IMG/VR virus record: IMGVR_UViG_3300009405_000321
Coordinates: 1 to 51,540 of that record
Source: a virus
Length of the DNA stretch: 51,540 nucleotides
Direction: 5' to 3' (one strand)
The notes below the pieces were generated by a model that did not search any database, was not told the origin of the DNA, and was given only the letters and a program-made list of their open reading frames with translations. This document shows positions 23,570-32,261 of this stretch, in pieces (the first letter of the stretch is position 1; each line of letters begins with the position of its first letter). The translations under genes were made by a program, and so were the position numbers.

Positions 23570-26487
23570 CAATCTGAATGGGTAATATTTTTTAATGCGA
23601 CTTGAGAAGGCTCGTGATCAGGTTTGATCTCCCTCGCTTTTTTACGAGCTAAGTCAGCTTGACGGGGCTTTCCCGCCGCTTTTAGAGCAAGGCCATATCT
23701 AAGCCATGCGTCAAAGTCTGCGGGATACTTGTCGAGATATCCCTGATATGTGATACATGCCTCATCGGGCAAATTGCTTTGCATATAGATATCCCCGATC
23801 TTTGATAAGAAATGGTCGAACTCGTCGGTGATTGCCATGACCTCCCCGACAATTTTGAGTCCATCCTGGACATCCATGGTTTTGTTGATCAGCATCACTT
23901 GAGCCATTTCAAATTTGAATCTTAAGTTATCGGGATAATCGGCAACCAATTTTTTATAGACGGACACGGATTCATCCAGATATCTCGAATGATGCAAAGC
24001 CGATGCGAGCCCCCAGCATGCCTCCATATTGTCGGGGATCAATTTAACCGCTTTTCTCAATAGCGCCAGGGCCCCCTTAAAATCCTTTTCTTTTAATCCC
24101 AGTTCCCGACTCCGTTCAATCAGATCATTGCATTTGATCAATTTGACCATTTCATCATGATGTTTATCCTCGGACTCTTTGGCCTTTTCGATGTCCGTAT
24201 TTCTCATTTCAAGGGCTTTGATATGAATATCCCTGATCACCATACGTACGTCTTGATCAAGTGCATCGTAATTCGAATGGTGCATTTTCTTCTGCGCATC
24301 CAATAAAGGATGCGCCCAATTGCCCTTTTCAAAATAGTCCTCGGCATCGTCCAGATCCACCTTGTAATCATCGCCGATCACCAGTAGATCGTTATTTTTG
24401 GTCTCGTCATACTCTTTGAGTAAATCAAGGGTTTTATTATAGGATTTGTGCAATGATTCGGAGGCTTCCTGCGCGGCGTTGAGGATTAGGTTATTTCGAT
24501 TCATTCTGATCATCGCTGTTTCAAAATCCTTTAAAAATGCTTTAATCGTCTGATCGGCTTTAAGATCCCGATCATATATCGCCCGACTCGCCCCATATAT
24601 AGCAACATTGACAAGGGGGTTTTGAATCGATTGCTGATGCGCTATTTCAGAGTGATGAAAGTTTTTGACGGATAAGACGATGATGTGTCGGACAGGGGAT
24701 TTTTTGGGGAGCGCCTTTAAAAGCTTGTCGTAAAATGAATAATTGAGAGCCGTTGTATTAGCGCTACTATCCTCTCTGGCCTCGGCAAGACATCGATCAA
24801 AAAGCCTTTCTCTTTTCTTGGGAAGGAGCTTTTTATATTTGGATCGGGACATCAAGGTCTTCATTCCATGATTGACCGCTTTTGCGATCCGGCAATTTTT
24901 GATTATCACATCGAGTCGATCAATATCATCCTGTAAAAGCGGGATCACCTTTGAGATCAACTCATCGCCATCTTCGGCCATGGTCAATAACGATTTAAGA
25001 TGGTTCTTATCAATCGGATCTTGACAATATTTTTTGATCACCTGCTTGAGCGACATCAATTTGGTTCCCTTGATCCGAGCCCCGCCTTCTGTCGCATTTA
25101 TAATGAGATTACCCTTGATCGATTGATGCCGTTCCACCATGCTTTCAAAGACGGTTAAAAAGGACGCCAGTCCCATATTGGTTGTCACTTCCCCGCCATA
25201 ATATCCGGGGATATTATGAGCGTAACCCATGGTGACCATTTCATCGCTATGCAATCGGCATCTTTGATCATTGACCTTCCACAGGATTTGCCCATTTTCT
25301 CCGACAAGGATTTCTCCCATTGCATCTGCCTGCGCTATATGGGAGGTCGCGCCGAGAGATAGATCTTGACCGACAAATGTGATCGGATTGCATCCGAGTA
25401 ATTGAGCAACTCCTAAACATAAATGAGCGACAGACCCTCCCGCTTCGATATGCCCCTTGTCGGTCAAGATCCCCGTTGCCATGTGCTCAAATCCTGGCAC
25501 CGGAGTTGCTGCAATAAATTTTGGTCCCTGCCAAGCCTTGAGCAAGGGGGCATATGCCCGATTGATTGTGATCAATGGAACATCGCTATCCATGAGCCCT
25601 TCAAAATGCCCCATATTGATGTCTCCGAAGTCCACGGTACATATGAAGTCAGGGCGGATGTCATATGCCAGTAAAACGCGCAATGCTTGGCCGACAGCGA
25701 CGATTATGACCCGATCTTTGAGGTCGATAAGATGGTGAATGTTTTTTGCGAGCGATGGGCCGGTGCTGACAAGGATCGCCGGTTTGCCCTTAAAGATATT
25801 TGTCAGCTCAGCGACTCCCCGATGCCGGATGACATAGGGTAGGCAAGCGATATCATTGTCTGCGATTATGGCTCCGGCATCCCCAGCCACTGTTCCCGTA
25901 TTACATAGGATCTGATTCAGGACTTCGGATGTCAATGTTATTATATTGGCATACTCCTCCCGCCGAAATTGTGTATATTTATTGATGGTCAAATGCCAAT
26001 CGGATATAACTCGAGCCCCGCTTAATGTTTGTAGTGCTCCGATGATCGTATCATTATCCGCCGGGACCATCATCAATCGACCATCTGCTATATATTTTGA
26101 GAAATCAAATTGATGAAAGGCGAGCCTGATCATATGGGCGACCGGTTCGATGACTAATAATCGATGCCCCTTTTCCATGCTCTTGAGCAGAGATTCCGTC
26201 AGATATCCCAACCCCATGCCGACAAGGATGCTGATACTTTCCTTATACAATTTTTTCATCTTCTTTAGATCCTTGACATAAGCATTTGCCAGCTTACCAG
26301 GATCATCCATATCGTAGACCGGATTGATCTCCCCTCCGGATTTGACCAAAAGATTGTTTCCTTTGCGGCTTTTGATCGGCTGTATCCATTTTACATCTGG
26401 CGCTTTCTCAATCCATTTAACATGCGGCTTATTTATGGATCGAAGGGCTTTCATATTTTTGTTAAAGATCTTACTTGATTTTGACAT
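23566..26487 (-). CDS. DUF115/Maf-type glycosyltransferase with C-terminal TPRs
   Basis: Probably transfers a CMP-activated nonulosonic sugar to a protein. Residues about 235-290 hold the DUF115 core (PAILVSTGPSLAKN, VIIVAVGQALRVLLAYDIRP, DFICTVDFGD) known from motility-associated factor (Maf) flagellin glycosyltransferases. Residues about 60-215 fit the Maf N-terminal part, and residues about 780-970 are TPR-like (LALLRKAVKLIPDNMEACWG, DESVSVYKKLVADYPDN). Length 973 is longer than usual Maf (about 600-700). It is the last gene of the sugar operon, starting inside the previous small gene. The acceptor is unknown; host flagellin or a phage surface protein are the obvious options. Confidence 0.85.
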   Translation of the reverse strand: MSKSSKIFNKNMKALRSINKPHVKWIEKAPDVKWIQPIKSRKGNNLLVKSGGEINPVYDMDDPGKLANAYVKDLKKMKKLYKESISILVGMGLGYLTESLLKSMEKGHRLLVIEPVAHMIRLAFHQFDFSKYIADGRLMMVPADNDTIIGALQTLSGARVISDWHLTINKYTQFRREEYANIITLTSEVLNQILCNTGTVAGDAGAIIADNDIACLPYVIRHRGVAELTNIFKGKPAILVSTGPSLAKNIHHLIDLKDRVIIVAVGQALRVLLAYDIRPDFICTVDFGDINMGHFEGLMDSDVPLITINRAYAPLLKAWQGPKFIAATPVPGFEHMATGILTDKGHIEAGGSVAHLCLGVAQLLGCNPITFVGQDLSLGATSHIAQADAMGEILVGENGQILWKVNDQRCRLHSDEMVTMGYAHNIPGYYGGEVTTNMGLASFLTVFESMVERHQSIKGNLIINATEGGARIKGTKLMSLKQVIKKYCQDPIDKNHLKSLLTMAEDGDELISKVIPLLQDDIDRLDVIIKNCRIAKAVNHGMKTLMSRSKYKKLLPKKRERLFDRCLAEAREDSSANTTALNYSFYDKLLKALPKKSPVRHIIVLSVKNFHHSEIAHQQSIQNPLVNVAIYGASRAIYDRDLKADQTIKAFLKDFETAMIRMNRNNLILNAAQEASESLHKSYNKTLDLLKEYDETKNNDLLVIGDDYKVDLDDAEDYFEKGNWAHPLLDAQKKMHHSNYDALDQDVRMVIRDIHIKALEMRNTDIEKAKESEDKHHDEMVKLIKCNDLIERSRELGLKEKDFKGALALLRKAVKLIPDNMEACWGLASALHHSRYLDESVSVYKKLVADYPDNLRFKFEMAQVMLINKTMDVQDGLKIVGEVMAITDEFDHFLSKIGDIYMQSNLPDEACITYQGYLDKYPADFDAWLRYGLALKAAGKPRQADLARKKAREIKPDHEPSQVALKNITHSDC

Positions 26488-26641
26488 TATGTTTCTCCCG
26501 ATGCCTTTTGATTTGAGATCCCTTATATAGCACGATCACGGTTTCTTTATTCTGCTTGATATCTTTATTCTGCTTGATAATCGGGAGCCCTGATATTTTC
26601 TTTCCTCCGATCTCGCAGGAGCAAGTTTTATCCTTTGTCAT
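26471..26641 (-). CDS. 56-residue protein between acetyltransferase-side genes and Maf gene
   Basis: An ATG-started frame of 56 residues (MTKDKTCSCEIGGKKISGLP onward, ending HNVKIK) overlaps the preceding small gene by 14 bases and the Maf gene by 17, exactly the pattern of its neighbours, which argues that it is real. It is lysine-rich, has a CSC motif and contains a duplicated IKQNKD/IKQNKE. Function not recognised. Confidence 0.55.
   Translation of the reverse strand: MTKDKTCSCEIGGKKISGLPIIKQNKDIKQNKETVIVLYKGSQIKRHREKHNVKIK
26544..26579 (+). repeat. perfect 18-bp tandem duplication
   Basis: TCTTTATTCTGCTTGATA occurs twice back to back (26544-26561 and 26562-26579). In the minus-strand small gene it duplicates six codons (IKQNKD, IKQNKE) without breaking the frame, which suggests replication slippage in a translated gene. 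Confidence 0.9.
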
Positions 26642-26816
26642 CGATCATCTCCTTACATAATTTAGTTATTGCCTGATCGCATTCTACAATATCCGCCATG
26701 ATCCCCTTTGCTCTGTCTGGGGCAATCTCAAAAGCCAGCTCAAGGAGCCGCATCCAGTTTTTATTATTGCGGGATCTGATATCGGATATCTCTTTTAAGA
26801 TCTTACCGTGGTTCAC
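26628..26816 (-). CDS. 62-residue helical protein of the sugar operon
   Basis: Starts with GTG at 26816 (AAGGAT ribosome site, 14-base overlap with the acetyltransferase) and encodes NHGKILKEISDIRSRNNKNW, then MRLLELAFEIAPDRAKGIM and DQAITKLCKEM. Small all-helical proteins with a NNxxWMxLLxLA core are, as I recall, found in nonulosonic-acid biosynthesis loci, but I could not verify this and know no function. Confidence 0.7.
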   Translation of the reverse strand: MNHGKILKEISDIRSRNNKNWMRLLELAFEIAPDRAKGIMADIVECDQAITKLCKEMIDDKG

Positions 26817-27426
26817 GCATTATCCTTTTTAAAACTCCCTCCCATTCAAAATCGAGGATTCCATATGCGACGACATCTTCATATTTACCATTGAGAAAAG
26901 TACCATTTCTAAATCGGCCCTCCTCGATCATCCCGAGCTTTCTGGCGATGCCTTTCATCCCCTCATTGGTATCGGCTGTCCCCGTCCAGATCCGATGCAG
27001 ATTTAATTTTTTGAATCCATGATCGTAGATCAATGCCGCCGCCTCGGTTCCATATCCCTTACCCCAGTATTCTTTTTCTCCGAATACGCAGGCAAACTCG
27101 GCGCTCCTATTGATCCAATTGATTGACTGCAGGGTTACATTGCCGATATGGATATCTCCCATTCCATCGCGGCAATAGCCGGTCTGGCAATCATCTTTCT
27201 TGAGGAGAGAATCCCTCGGGATCATCACCGCCCACACAATATTTGGTCCCGATTCCAATTGCTCAAAGAATTGCTTCATGGCTGTTTTTGTATAGGGAAA
27301 GAGCCCATGCGAGTTGTGCTTGGTCACTTCCTGATCATGAAACCATGATCGATAATTGCCGGCAAGATCTTGCTCATTTAAAGGACGGACATAAAATCGG
27401 TCTGTTTGGTACATTCGATCAACCAT
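26803..27426 (-). CDS. GNAT-family N-acetyltransferase (PseH/LegH-like role)
   Basis: A protein of 207 residues of the RimJ/RimL type: FYVRPLNEQDLAGNYRSWFH, GNVTLQSINWINRSAEFACV, YWGKGYGTEAAALIYDHGF (acetyl-CoA loop, GxGxxTEA-like) and LNLHRIWTGT. In this context it would acetylate the 4-amino group of the sugar made by the dehydratase and aminotransferase. The ATG at 27426 has a good AAAGGAG site and overlaps the dehydratase stop. Substrate is inferred from neighbours. Confidence 0.85.
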   Translation of the reverse strand: MVDRMYQTDRFYVRPLNEQDLAGNYRSWFHDQEVTKHNSHGLFPYTKTAMKQFFEQLESGPNIVWAVMIPRDSLLKKDDCQTGYCRDGMGDIHIGNVTLQSINWINRSAEFACVFGEKEYWGKGYGTEAAALIYDHGFKKLNLHRIWTGTADTNEGMKGIARKLGMIEEGRFRNGTFLNGKYEDVVAYGILDFEWEGVLKRIMREPR

Positions 27427-28369
27427 CGATCATCTCCTTTATCTTTTGGGGTGATATTTGCCAAGCGGTGGTATCGCTCCGATACTCATGAAATTTATAT
27501 GGGGTATCTGGATGGATGATATATCCGCTTATTTCGGGATTAAAGGCGCAGGTCTCCGCCTCCTCTTTTGTGATCAAGATCTCATGGATCTTTTCTCCAG
27601 GACGGATTCCGATATCGACGACTTCCGCATCTGGGGTTACCGCATTGATAATATCGATGATGCCGGCGCTTGGCATTTTTGGGATAAAGAGTTCCCCGCC
27701 AATCATTCGATCGATTGCCCCGATGATAAAATTTGCGACGGTCGGGAGAGTGATCCAGAATCTTGTCATCCGCTTATCCGTGACGGTAACCTTTCCCGTC
27801 TTTTGATATTGCTCCTTGAATAAGGGGACGACCGATCCTCGGCTCCCCAAAACATTTCCATATCTACAGCAGGAGAAGAGCGGGGATCTTCCGCCCGAGT
27901 AGACATTGCCCTGGATGAATAATTTCTCGGCGCATAATTTGGTCGCCCCGTAGAGATTGATCGGATAAACCGCTTTGTCTGTGGATATGGCCATGACCTT
28001 TTTGATATCATTTTCAAGGGCGGCATATAAGACATTTTGCGCCCCGATCACATTGGTCTGGATTGCTTCAAGGGGATTATCCTCGCAGGCTGGCACCTGT
28101 TTTAATGCCGCCGCATGGATGATTATATCGACCCCTTTGGTCGCCAACTCGACTCTTTTGCGATCCCTGATATCCCCGACAAGAAATGATACGGGTGCCC
28201 GATCATCGATTTCCTTTTTCATTTCCCATTGCTTCAGCTCGTCCCTTGAGAATATCCTGATCCCTTTGGGAACCCAATTATGAGAAGCGGCGAGAAATGT
28301 ATTGGTCAGCGTCCTTCCCAAAGATCCGGTGCCGCCCGTGATCAAGATCTCTTTATTCGCCCAGTTCAT
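27419..28369 (-). CDS. PseB-like UDP-GlcNAc 4,6-dehydratase
   Basis: A protein of 316 residues of the extended SDR family. The NAD(P)-binding TGGTGSLG lies at about residues 11-18, and the active-site region reads STDKAVYPINLYGATK (YxxxK, about 128-143), as in inverting and retaining UDP-GlcNAc 4,6-dehydratases (PseB, LegB, FlaA1). It would make the 4-keto-6-deoxy sugar that starts pseudaminic- or legionaminic-type pathways. The sequence does not let me tell C5-inverting from retaining. Strong AAAAAGGAGGG site; starts inside the preceding small gene. Confidence 0.9.
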   Translation of the reverse strand: MNWANKEILITGGTGSLGRTLTNTFLAASHNWVPKGIRIFSRDELKQWEMKKEIDDRAPVSFLVGDIRDRKRVELATKGVDIIIHAAALKQVPACEDNPLEAIQTNVIGAQNVLYAALENDIKKVMAISTDKAVYPINLYGATKLCAEKLFIQGNVYSGGRSPLFSCCRYGNVLGSRGSVVPLFKEQYQKTGKVTVTDKRMTRFWITLPTVANFIIGAIDRMIGGELFIPKMPSAGIIDIINAVTPDAEVVDIGIRPGEKIHEILITKEEAETCAFNPEISGYIIHPDTPYKFHEYRSDTTAWQISPQKIKEMIDG

Positions 28370-28553
28370 TTACCCTCCTTTTTAGATATACCGTGGTCGA
28401 TTGATATCCGCCCTCGGGGCAATGGATATGATGTTCTTTCATACTTATGACTTCCCATCCATCCGCCCCCAGCTCATTCAATTTTTCGATGAGCCCATGC
28501 GATATGCTTTCTCGTTTATATTGCCATTCTACCGAGCACATCAGGCGCTCCAT
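28353..28553 (-). CDS. DUF4177-like small protein
   Basis: A protein of 66 residues: WQYKRE...LIEKLNELGADGWEVISMKE...TTVYLKRR. The LNELGxDGWEVIS core with a C-terminal KRR is the DUF4177 pattern. Overlaps the sialidase-like gene by 13 bases and the dehydratase by 17. It is commonly found as a stand-alone small domain of unknown function. Confidence 0.78.
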   Translation of the reverse strand: MERLMCSVEWQYKRESISHGLIEKLNELGADGWEVISMKEHHIHCPEGGYQSTTVYLKRRVNELGE

Positions 28554-29644
28554 TTAGTGATTGCGATTTGGGTAACCCTATCCTTCGGGGTGACATAATA
28601 AGCCGTCAGGATCGAATCATCTTTCAATTGGATTGAAACCGGATATCCGATATCATTGCCAGGGCAGATATTAATCTTGCGATGCCAAGGACGCGCCTTT
28701 TTATGGAGCGAACTGAGATAGCCGCCGTCATCCCTTAGTATCCGAGGGATTCCCCATGTCCGGCCCCCGTCCTTTGATGTCATCGCCCGAATTCCCATCT
28801 TCTTGAATCGATATCCGAATGAGCATAATAATCGCCCATCCGTCAGCTCTAATAAGTGGGAAGGGCCCCCGATCACATTTCGGATTTCATTTATATAGAC
28901 CTGATTCTTTTTTTCTATATCCGCATCAATATAGCTTATCTGGGCTTCCGTTGGATAAGACCAAGTCAATCCCTGATCATCCGACCATGACTCCATCAAT
29001 GCCGGATGATTATCGGAGCGGATATGCGCAAGGATGGCATCGTCATGACCCCTTGCAAATGCCATCTCATTTCCATCGATGCTATCCGGAAACATATTCC
29101 ATAATTTAAAGTTATCCCCGCCGTCAGCAGATCGCCAGACAAAGCACCGGCTAAAATCATATTCCTTCAGGATCGCATATGCTGGGATCAAGATCAAAGA
29201 TCCCGATTGAAAGATCCTGGGAAAGGTCACAATGATATCGACATCGGGGAGGGTATATATCCGATGATAAAACGATTTCCAATCGTTTTTTGAGAGCCTT
29301 TGAAATAGTGACCGGCTCTTTCTCATCTTCATCTTTTTGCTTTTATGGGGAGCGGCCATGAATCCAAAAGATCCGGTCATCAAATCGACATCATTTATAG
29401 AGGCCGTAAATCTGTCGGATACTTCTCTTGAGGATAGGCAGGGCCAATCGGAGTGATCATAGTCCTGATAGTTTTCCCATGACTCCCCGTCATCGCGGGA
29501 TATCATTTCCGCCCAAGAATATAAACCGCAATGATCAGGGACGGGAGCGACAAAAAATCCGATTATGATATCATCGCCCTTTTGTCGCAATAATGGAAAA
29601 CTGGCATATGTATCGGGTCGATGAAATATGGTTTTATGCTTCAT
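28541..29644 (-). CDS. sialidase-like BNR/Asp-box beta-propeller protein
   Basis: A protein of 367 residues with four Asp-box repeats (SxDxGxxW type): SRDDGESW 49-56, SADGGDNF 172-179, SDDQGLTW 221-228 and SKDGGRTW 290-297, spaced as in six-bladed sialidases. No signal peptide, so it acts inside the cell or in the virion. In a nonulosonic-acid operon it could remove or trim the sugar. Catalytic residues (Arg triad, Tyr, Asp) were not assigned. Starts 11 bases before the synthase stop. Confidence 0.82.
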   Translation of the reverse strand: MKHKTIFHRPDTYASFPLLRQKGDDIIIGFFVAPVPDHCGLYSWAEMISRDDGESWENYQDYDHSDWPCLSSREVSDRFTASINDVDLMTGSFGFMAAPHKSKKMKMRKSRSLFQRLSKNDWKSFYHRIYTLPDVDIIVTFPRIFQSGSLILIPAYAILKEYDFSRCFVWRSADGGDNFKLWNMFPDSIDGNEMAFARGHDDAILAHIRSDNHPALMESWSDDQGLTWSYPTEAQISYIDADIEKKNQVYINEIRNVIGGPSHLLELTDGRLLCSFGYRFKKMGIRAMTSKDGGRTWGIPRILRDDGGYLSSLHKKARPWHRKINICPGNDIGYPVSIQLKDDSILTAYYVTPKDRVTQIAITKWSA

Positions 29645-30494
29645 TTAATAATTCCCTTCTAAACTCCTGCATCGGACGCAATCCATCGCAGGGGGAGGTT
29701 CTCCATTTTTTGGCTTCGATTTCATTGGTCTCATCGGATGATATTGCCGCCATACCGATCCCGACATCATGGATCACCGGAGCGATCTGACTGGGTTTCC
29801 AGCAATGCCCGATTTTGGATTCAAATCCCTCGCCGTCCTCAAGATCAAAATGGAATTCAATATATCGGGCGCCAATCTCAATCGCCTTGTGGATCACCCC
29901 AGGCTCAACGGTATGATCGCTCCATCCAGTGCCGGGCCATCCTTCGATTGAGTTTGAAAATATCATCGCCAGATCTTTCATGGCTTTTAAATTGCAGTCC
30001 TCGACGCGCGCCGGATAATTTGAATTGCAATGGAAGACGCATTTGGGCAAGTTCTCTGATCTGACATAAATCTCATTCATCATAGTATGGAGCGCATCAT
30101 GATCAAGCATCCCCGCAGATAGCATCCATGGTAAGCCGGTATCAATCATCTTGTGGATAAGTGGCGTCCACAAGGTCTCATATGATCCGATCTTTAAATA
30201 GTCCACATATGGAGTCAGAATATCGACGGCTTTTAGATCAAAGGGGGTGCACCCGAATTTGAGTGATAGACCATGGGTGGTGTCCCTGATATTAGACAAA
30301 AAATGCTCGGGCAATTCGCATTTTTTAAATGCTTCGATGTTAGCCTTAAACTCCGGCGCATATAATTGATTAGCCCTAAACAATTGAAATTTGACTCCCC
30401 AGCATCCGACCCTTTTAGCGGCTTCGATGAGTCGCATCGTACGGGTATGGGATTGATTGTGATTCGATCCTATCTCGGCAATGAATCTGATCAT
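29634..30494 (-). CDS. NeuB/PseI/LegI-like nonulosonic acid synthase
   Basis: A protein of 286 residues with AEIGSNHNQS near the N-terminus, GVKFQLF, LKFGCTPFDLKAVDIL, DYLKIGSYE and LSAGM, GWSDHT and YIEFHFDL, the TIM-barrel signature of sialic acid synthase family enzymes that condense phosphoenolpyruvate with a six-carbon amino sugar. It lacks the C-terminal SAF (antifreeze-like) domain of full-length NeuB/PseI (about 340-350 residues), which is unusual. GGAGGG ribosome site; ATGA-type overlap with the previous gene. Confidence 0.9.
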   Translation of the reverse strand: MIRFIAEIGSNHNQSHTRTMRLIEAAKRVGCWGVKFQLFRANQLYAPEFKANIEAFKKCELPEHFLSNIRDTTHGLSLKFGCTPFDLKAVDILTPYVDYLKIGSYETLWTPLIHKMIDTGLPWMLSAGMLDHDALHTMMNEIYVRSENLPKCVFHCNSNYPARVEDCNLKAMKDLAMIFSNSIEGWPGTGWSDHTVEPGVIHKAIEIGARYIEFHFDLEDGEGFESKIGHCWKPSQIAPVIHDVGIGMAAISSDETNEIEAKKWRTSPCDGLRPMQEFRRELLNEA

Positions 30495-30700
30495 GATATT
30501 ACCCTCCCTTTAATATGAGGTCTGATATTAAATTTAAAGCGCCTGATTATCTTTTTAGCAATATGATCGGGGACAAGATATCCTCCGTCTTGCCATCCAT
30601 CCCACATTAGTCGTCTTGGCTTTTTGATGATCAGGATCTTTGGAATCATAAAAGCCAACGGCGCCCAAGTGATAAATTTTATAAAGCCCCGTCGATTCAT
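30491..30700 (-). CDS. 69-residue protein with Tat-like N-terminus
   Basis: Begins MNRRGFIKFITWAPLAFMIP, a twin-arginine motif (RRGFIK) followed by a hydrophobic stretch, then a basic tail with DGWQDGGYLVPDHI. Both ends overlap neighbours by four bases (ATGA), strong support for a real gene. Short phage proteins with Tat-like starts occur elsewhere, but their role is unclear. Its presence suggests a membrane-linked step in the sugar pathway. Confidence 0.72.
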   Translation of the reverse strand: MNRRGFIKFITWAPLAFMIPKILIIKKPRRLMWDGWQDGGYLVPDHIAKKIIRRFKFNIRPHIKGRVIS

Positions 30701-32070
30701 ATCAGCTCTTTTCGATTCTCCCAGACTTTTTCAAATGCCTTGGCTACATCCATGCAATCTTCAGGGGTGGAGTTTGGCGCATGATATAAGGTCAAAAATA
30801 ATTTGTTTTCCCAGAGATCTTCGCACACCGGACATGATCCCTTTTGATAATTATTGTATTCGCCCTTGATCTTTTTCGGGGACATATTAAAAGGGTACTC
30901 TCCGCATCCCTCATATAATTTCCGATTCTGAAAGATCGGAAATAAATAGACCGGCTTGATATATCCGCATCCGATCTGGACATCCTCAGACTCCCGATGG
31001 ATGCGGGGCGGCAATTCCGCCTTGACCGCATTGATAAAATCATTGCGATGAAGACCATCTGCCTGATCCTGATCCCATTGAAAAGAGCAGACATAATATG
31101 AATGAGTGCAATTTGGCCTTGTCGGAGAAAAGGTGATCGGTGGGATCTCACCCAGATAATGACTCAATGGCTGGACATTGTTTTTTCGATCATGGAGCAG
31201 ATCATCAAATTTCTTTAGTTGCTCGCTGACGATGACGGCTTGCAACTCTGTCATCCGCATATTGAATCCGAGCATATTATATCGGGGAGGGATAATCAAT
31301 CCGCCATCGGCATGTTTATTATATATCATATCATTGATGACGGCCTCGGCATGATTCATGATCAATCGGCATCGCAGGGCGAGATCATCATTATCTGTGA
31401 CGATCATTCCTCCCTCTCCGCAGGTGATGTGCTTCCCATAATTAAATGAGTAGACTCCGATGTCCCCGAGTGTCCCTGCGGCAAGGGTCTCATTTCTGTC
31501 GGGGGTATCCTTGCCGTATAAATGAGAGCCGATAGCTTGAGCGGCATCCTCGATCACCATGAGCCCATGCTTTTTAGCGATCTTATTGATCTCCCATGAA
31601 TAGGGCTGACCAAAGATGCTGACGGCGATAATCGCTTTTGTTTCAGGGGTGATCTTTTCCTCAATCGATTTTGGATCAAGGCAATAATAGTCCGGCTCGA
31701 TATCCGCAAAGATCGGAATCGCATCCCAGACTAAAGGCGCTGTGGCCGAGCAGGTCATGGAGTAGGGAGTCACAATCACTTCATCATATGGGCCAAGGCC
31801 GATTGCTCCGCAGGCGATCTGCAATCCGCTCGTTGCAGAGTTGCAGGGGATCGCATGCTTGACATTAAATTTTTCCTGCCATTGTTTCTCAAGCGCTTGG
31901 ATAGCCGGACCTCCCCAGAATTCTTTTCCCCAGTTGGCTCGATATCCTGACAGGCGTCCGCCATTCATGATATCCATCACCGCCTTGATCTCTTTTTCAT
32001 CAATTGTATTCTGTGATGGGAAGAATTCTGTCCTTATTGGATCTCCCCCGTGGATCGCTAATTTACTCAT
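30697..32070 (-). CDS. DegT/DnrJ/EryC1/StrS-family sugar aminotransferase
   Basis: A PLP enzyme of 457 residues: CNSATSGLQIACGAIGLGPY, DEVIVTPYSMTCSA, VIEDAAQAIGS, and SFNYGKHITCGEGG carrying the PLP lysine. It would add an amino group at C4 of the 4-keto sugar. The opening KLAIHGGDPIR and closing SCPVCEDLW...LYHAP resemble the longer StsC-like subgroup rather than the about 380-residue PseC, so exact substrate is open. AAAAGGAAAA site; a terminator lies just upstream. Confidence 0.88.
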   Translation of the reverse strand: MSKLAIHGGDPIRTEFFPSQNTIDEKEIKAVMDIMNGGRLSGYRANWGKEFWGGPAIQALEKQWQEKFNVKHAIPCNSATSGLQIACGAIGLGPYDEVIVTPYSMTCSATAPLVWDAIPIFADIEPDYYCLDPKSIEEKITPETKAIIAVSIFGQPYSWEINKIAKKHGLMVIEDAAQAIGSHLYGKDTPDRNETLAAGTLGDIGVYSFNYGKHITCGEGGMIVTDNDDLALRCRLIMNHAEAVINDMIYNKHADGGLIIPPRYNMLGFNMRMTELQAVIVSEQLKKFDDLLHDRKNNVQPLSHYLGEIPPITFSPTRPNCTHSYYVCSFQWDQDQADGLHRNDFINAVKAELPPRIHRESEDVQIGCGYIKPVYLFPIFQNRKLYEGCGEYPFNMSPKKIKGEYNNYQKGSCPVCEDLWENKLFLTLYHAPNSTPEDCMDVAKAFEKVWENRKELI

Positions 32071-32088
32071 TTATTTTTCCTTTTATTT

Positions 32089-32143
32089 AAAAAATGGATG
32101 GGCGGTTTTTAGCTCCGATAATTGTATTCCAAACCGCCCATCC
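32089..32143 (-). terminator. strong intrinsic terminator before the aminotransferase gene
   Basis: On the minus strand GGATGGGCGGTTT (32143-32131) and AAACCGCCCATCC (32108-32096) form a perfect 13-bp stem with a 22-nt loop, followed by six U (complement of 32089-32094). It would end transcripts coming from the oxidoreductase. The aminotransferase starts 19 bases further on, so either it has its own promoter or this is a regulated attenuator. Confidence 0.75.
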
Positions 32144-32261
32144 CTTTCATGGAGGTACATCCCCGGATCTTCAATCCATTTTACGTCCCGAAAAGATCAG
32201 GGACCGACTCGGAACACATCGGCGATGAGTAAAATCGGGACAACCCGTACGGGAAATCTGA

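Noticed and set aside
26544-26579. CRISPR-like repeat
   Set aside because: Two adjacent copies without spacers; it is an in-frame tandem duplication.
32091-32165. Minus-strand frame of 25 codons (starting MYLHERDGRFG) through the terminator
   Set aside because: Its coding bases form the terminator stem, no ribosome site is seen and nothing similar is known to me.
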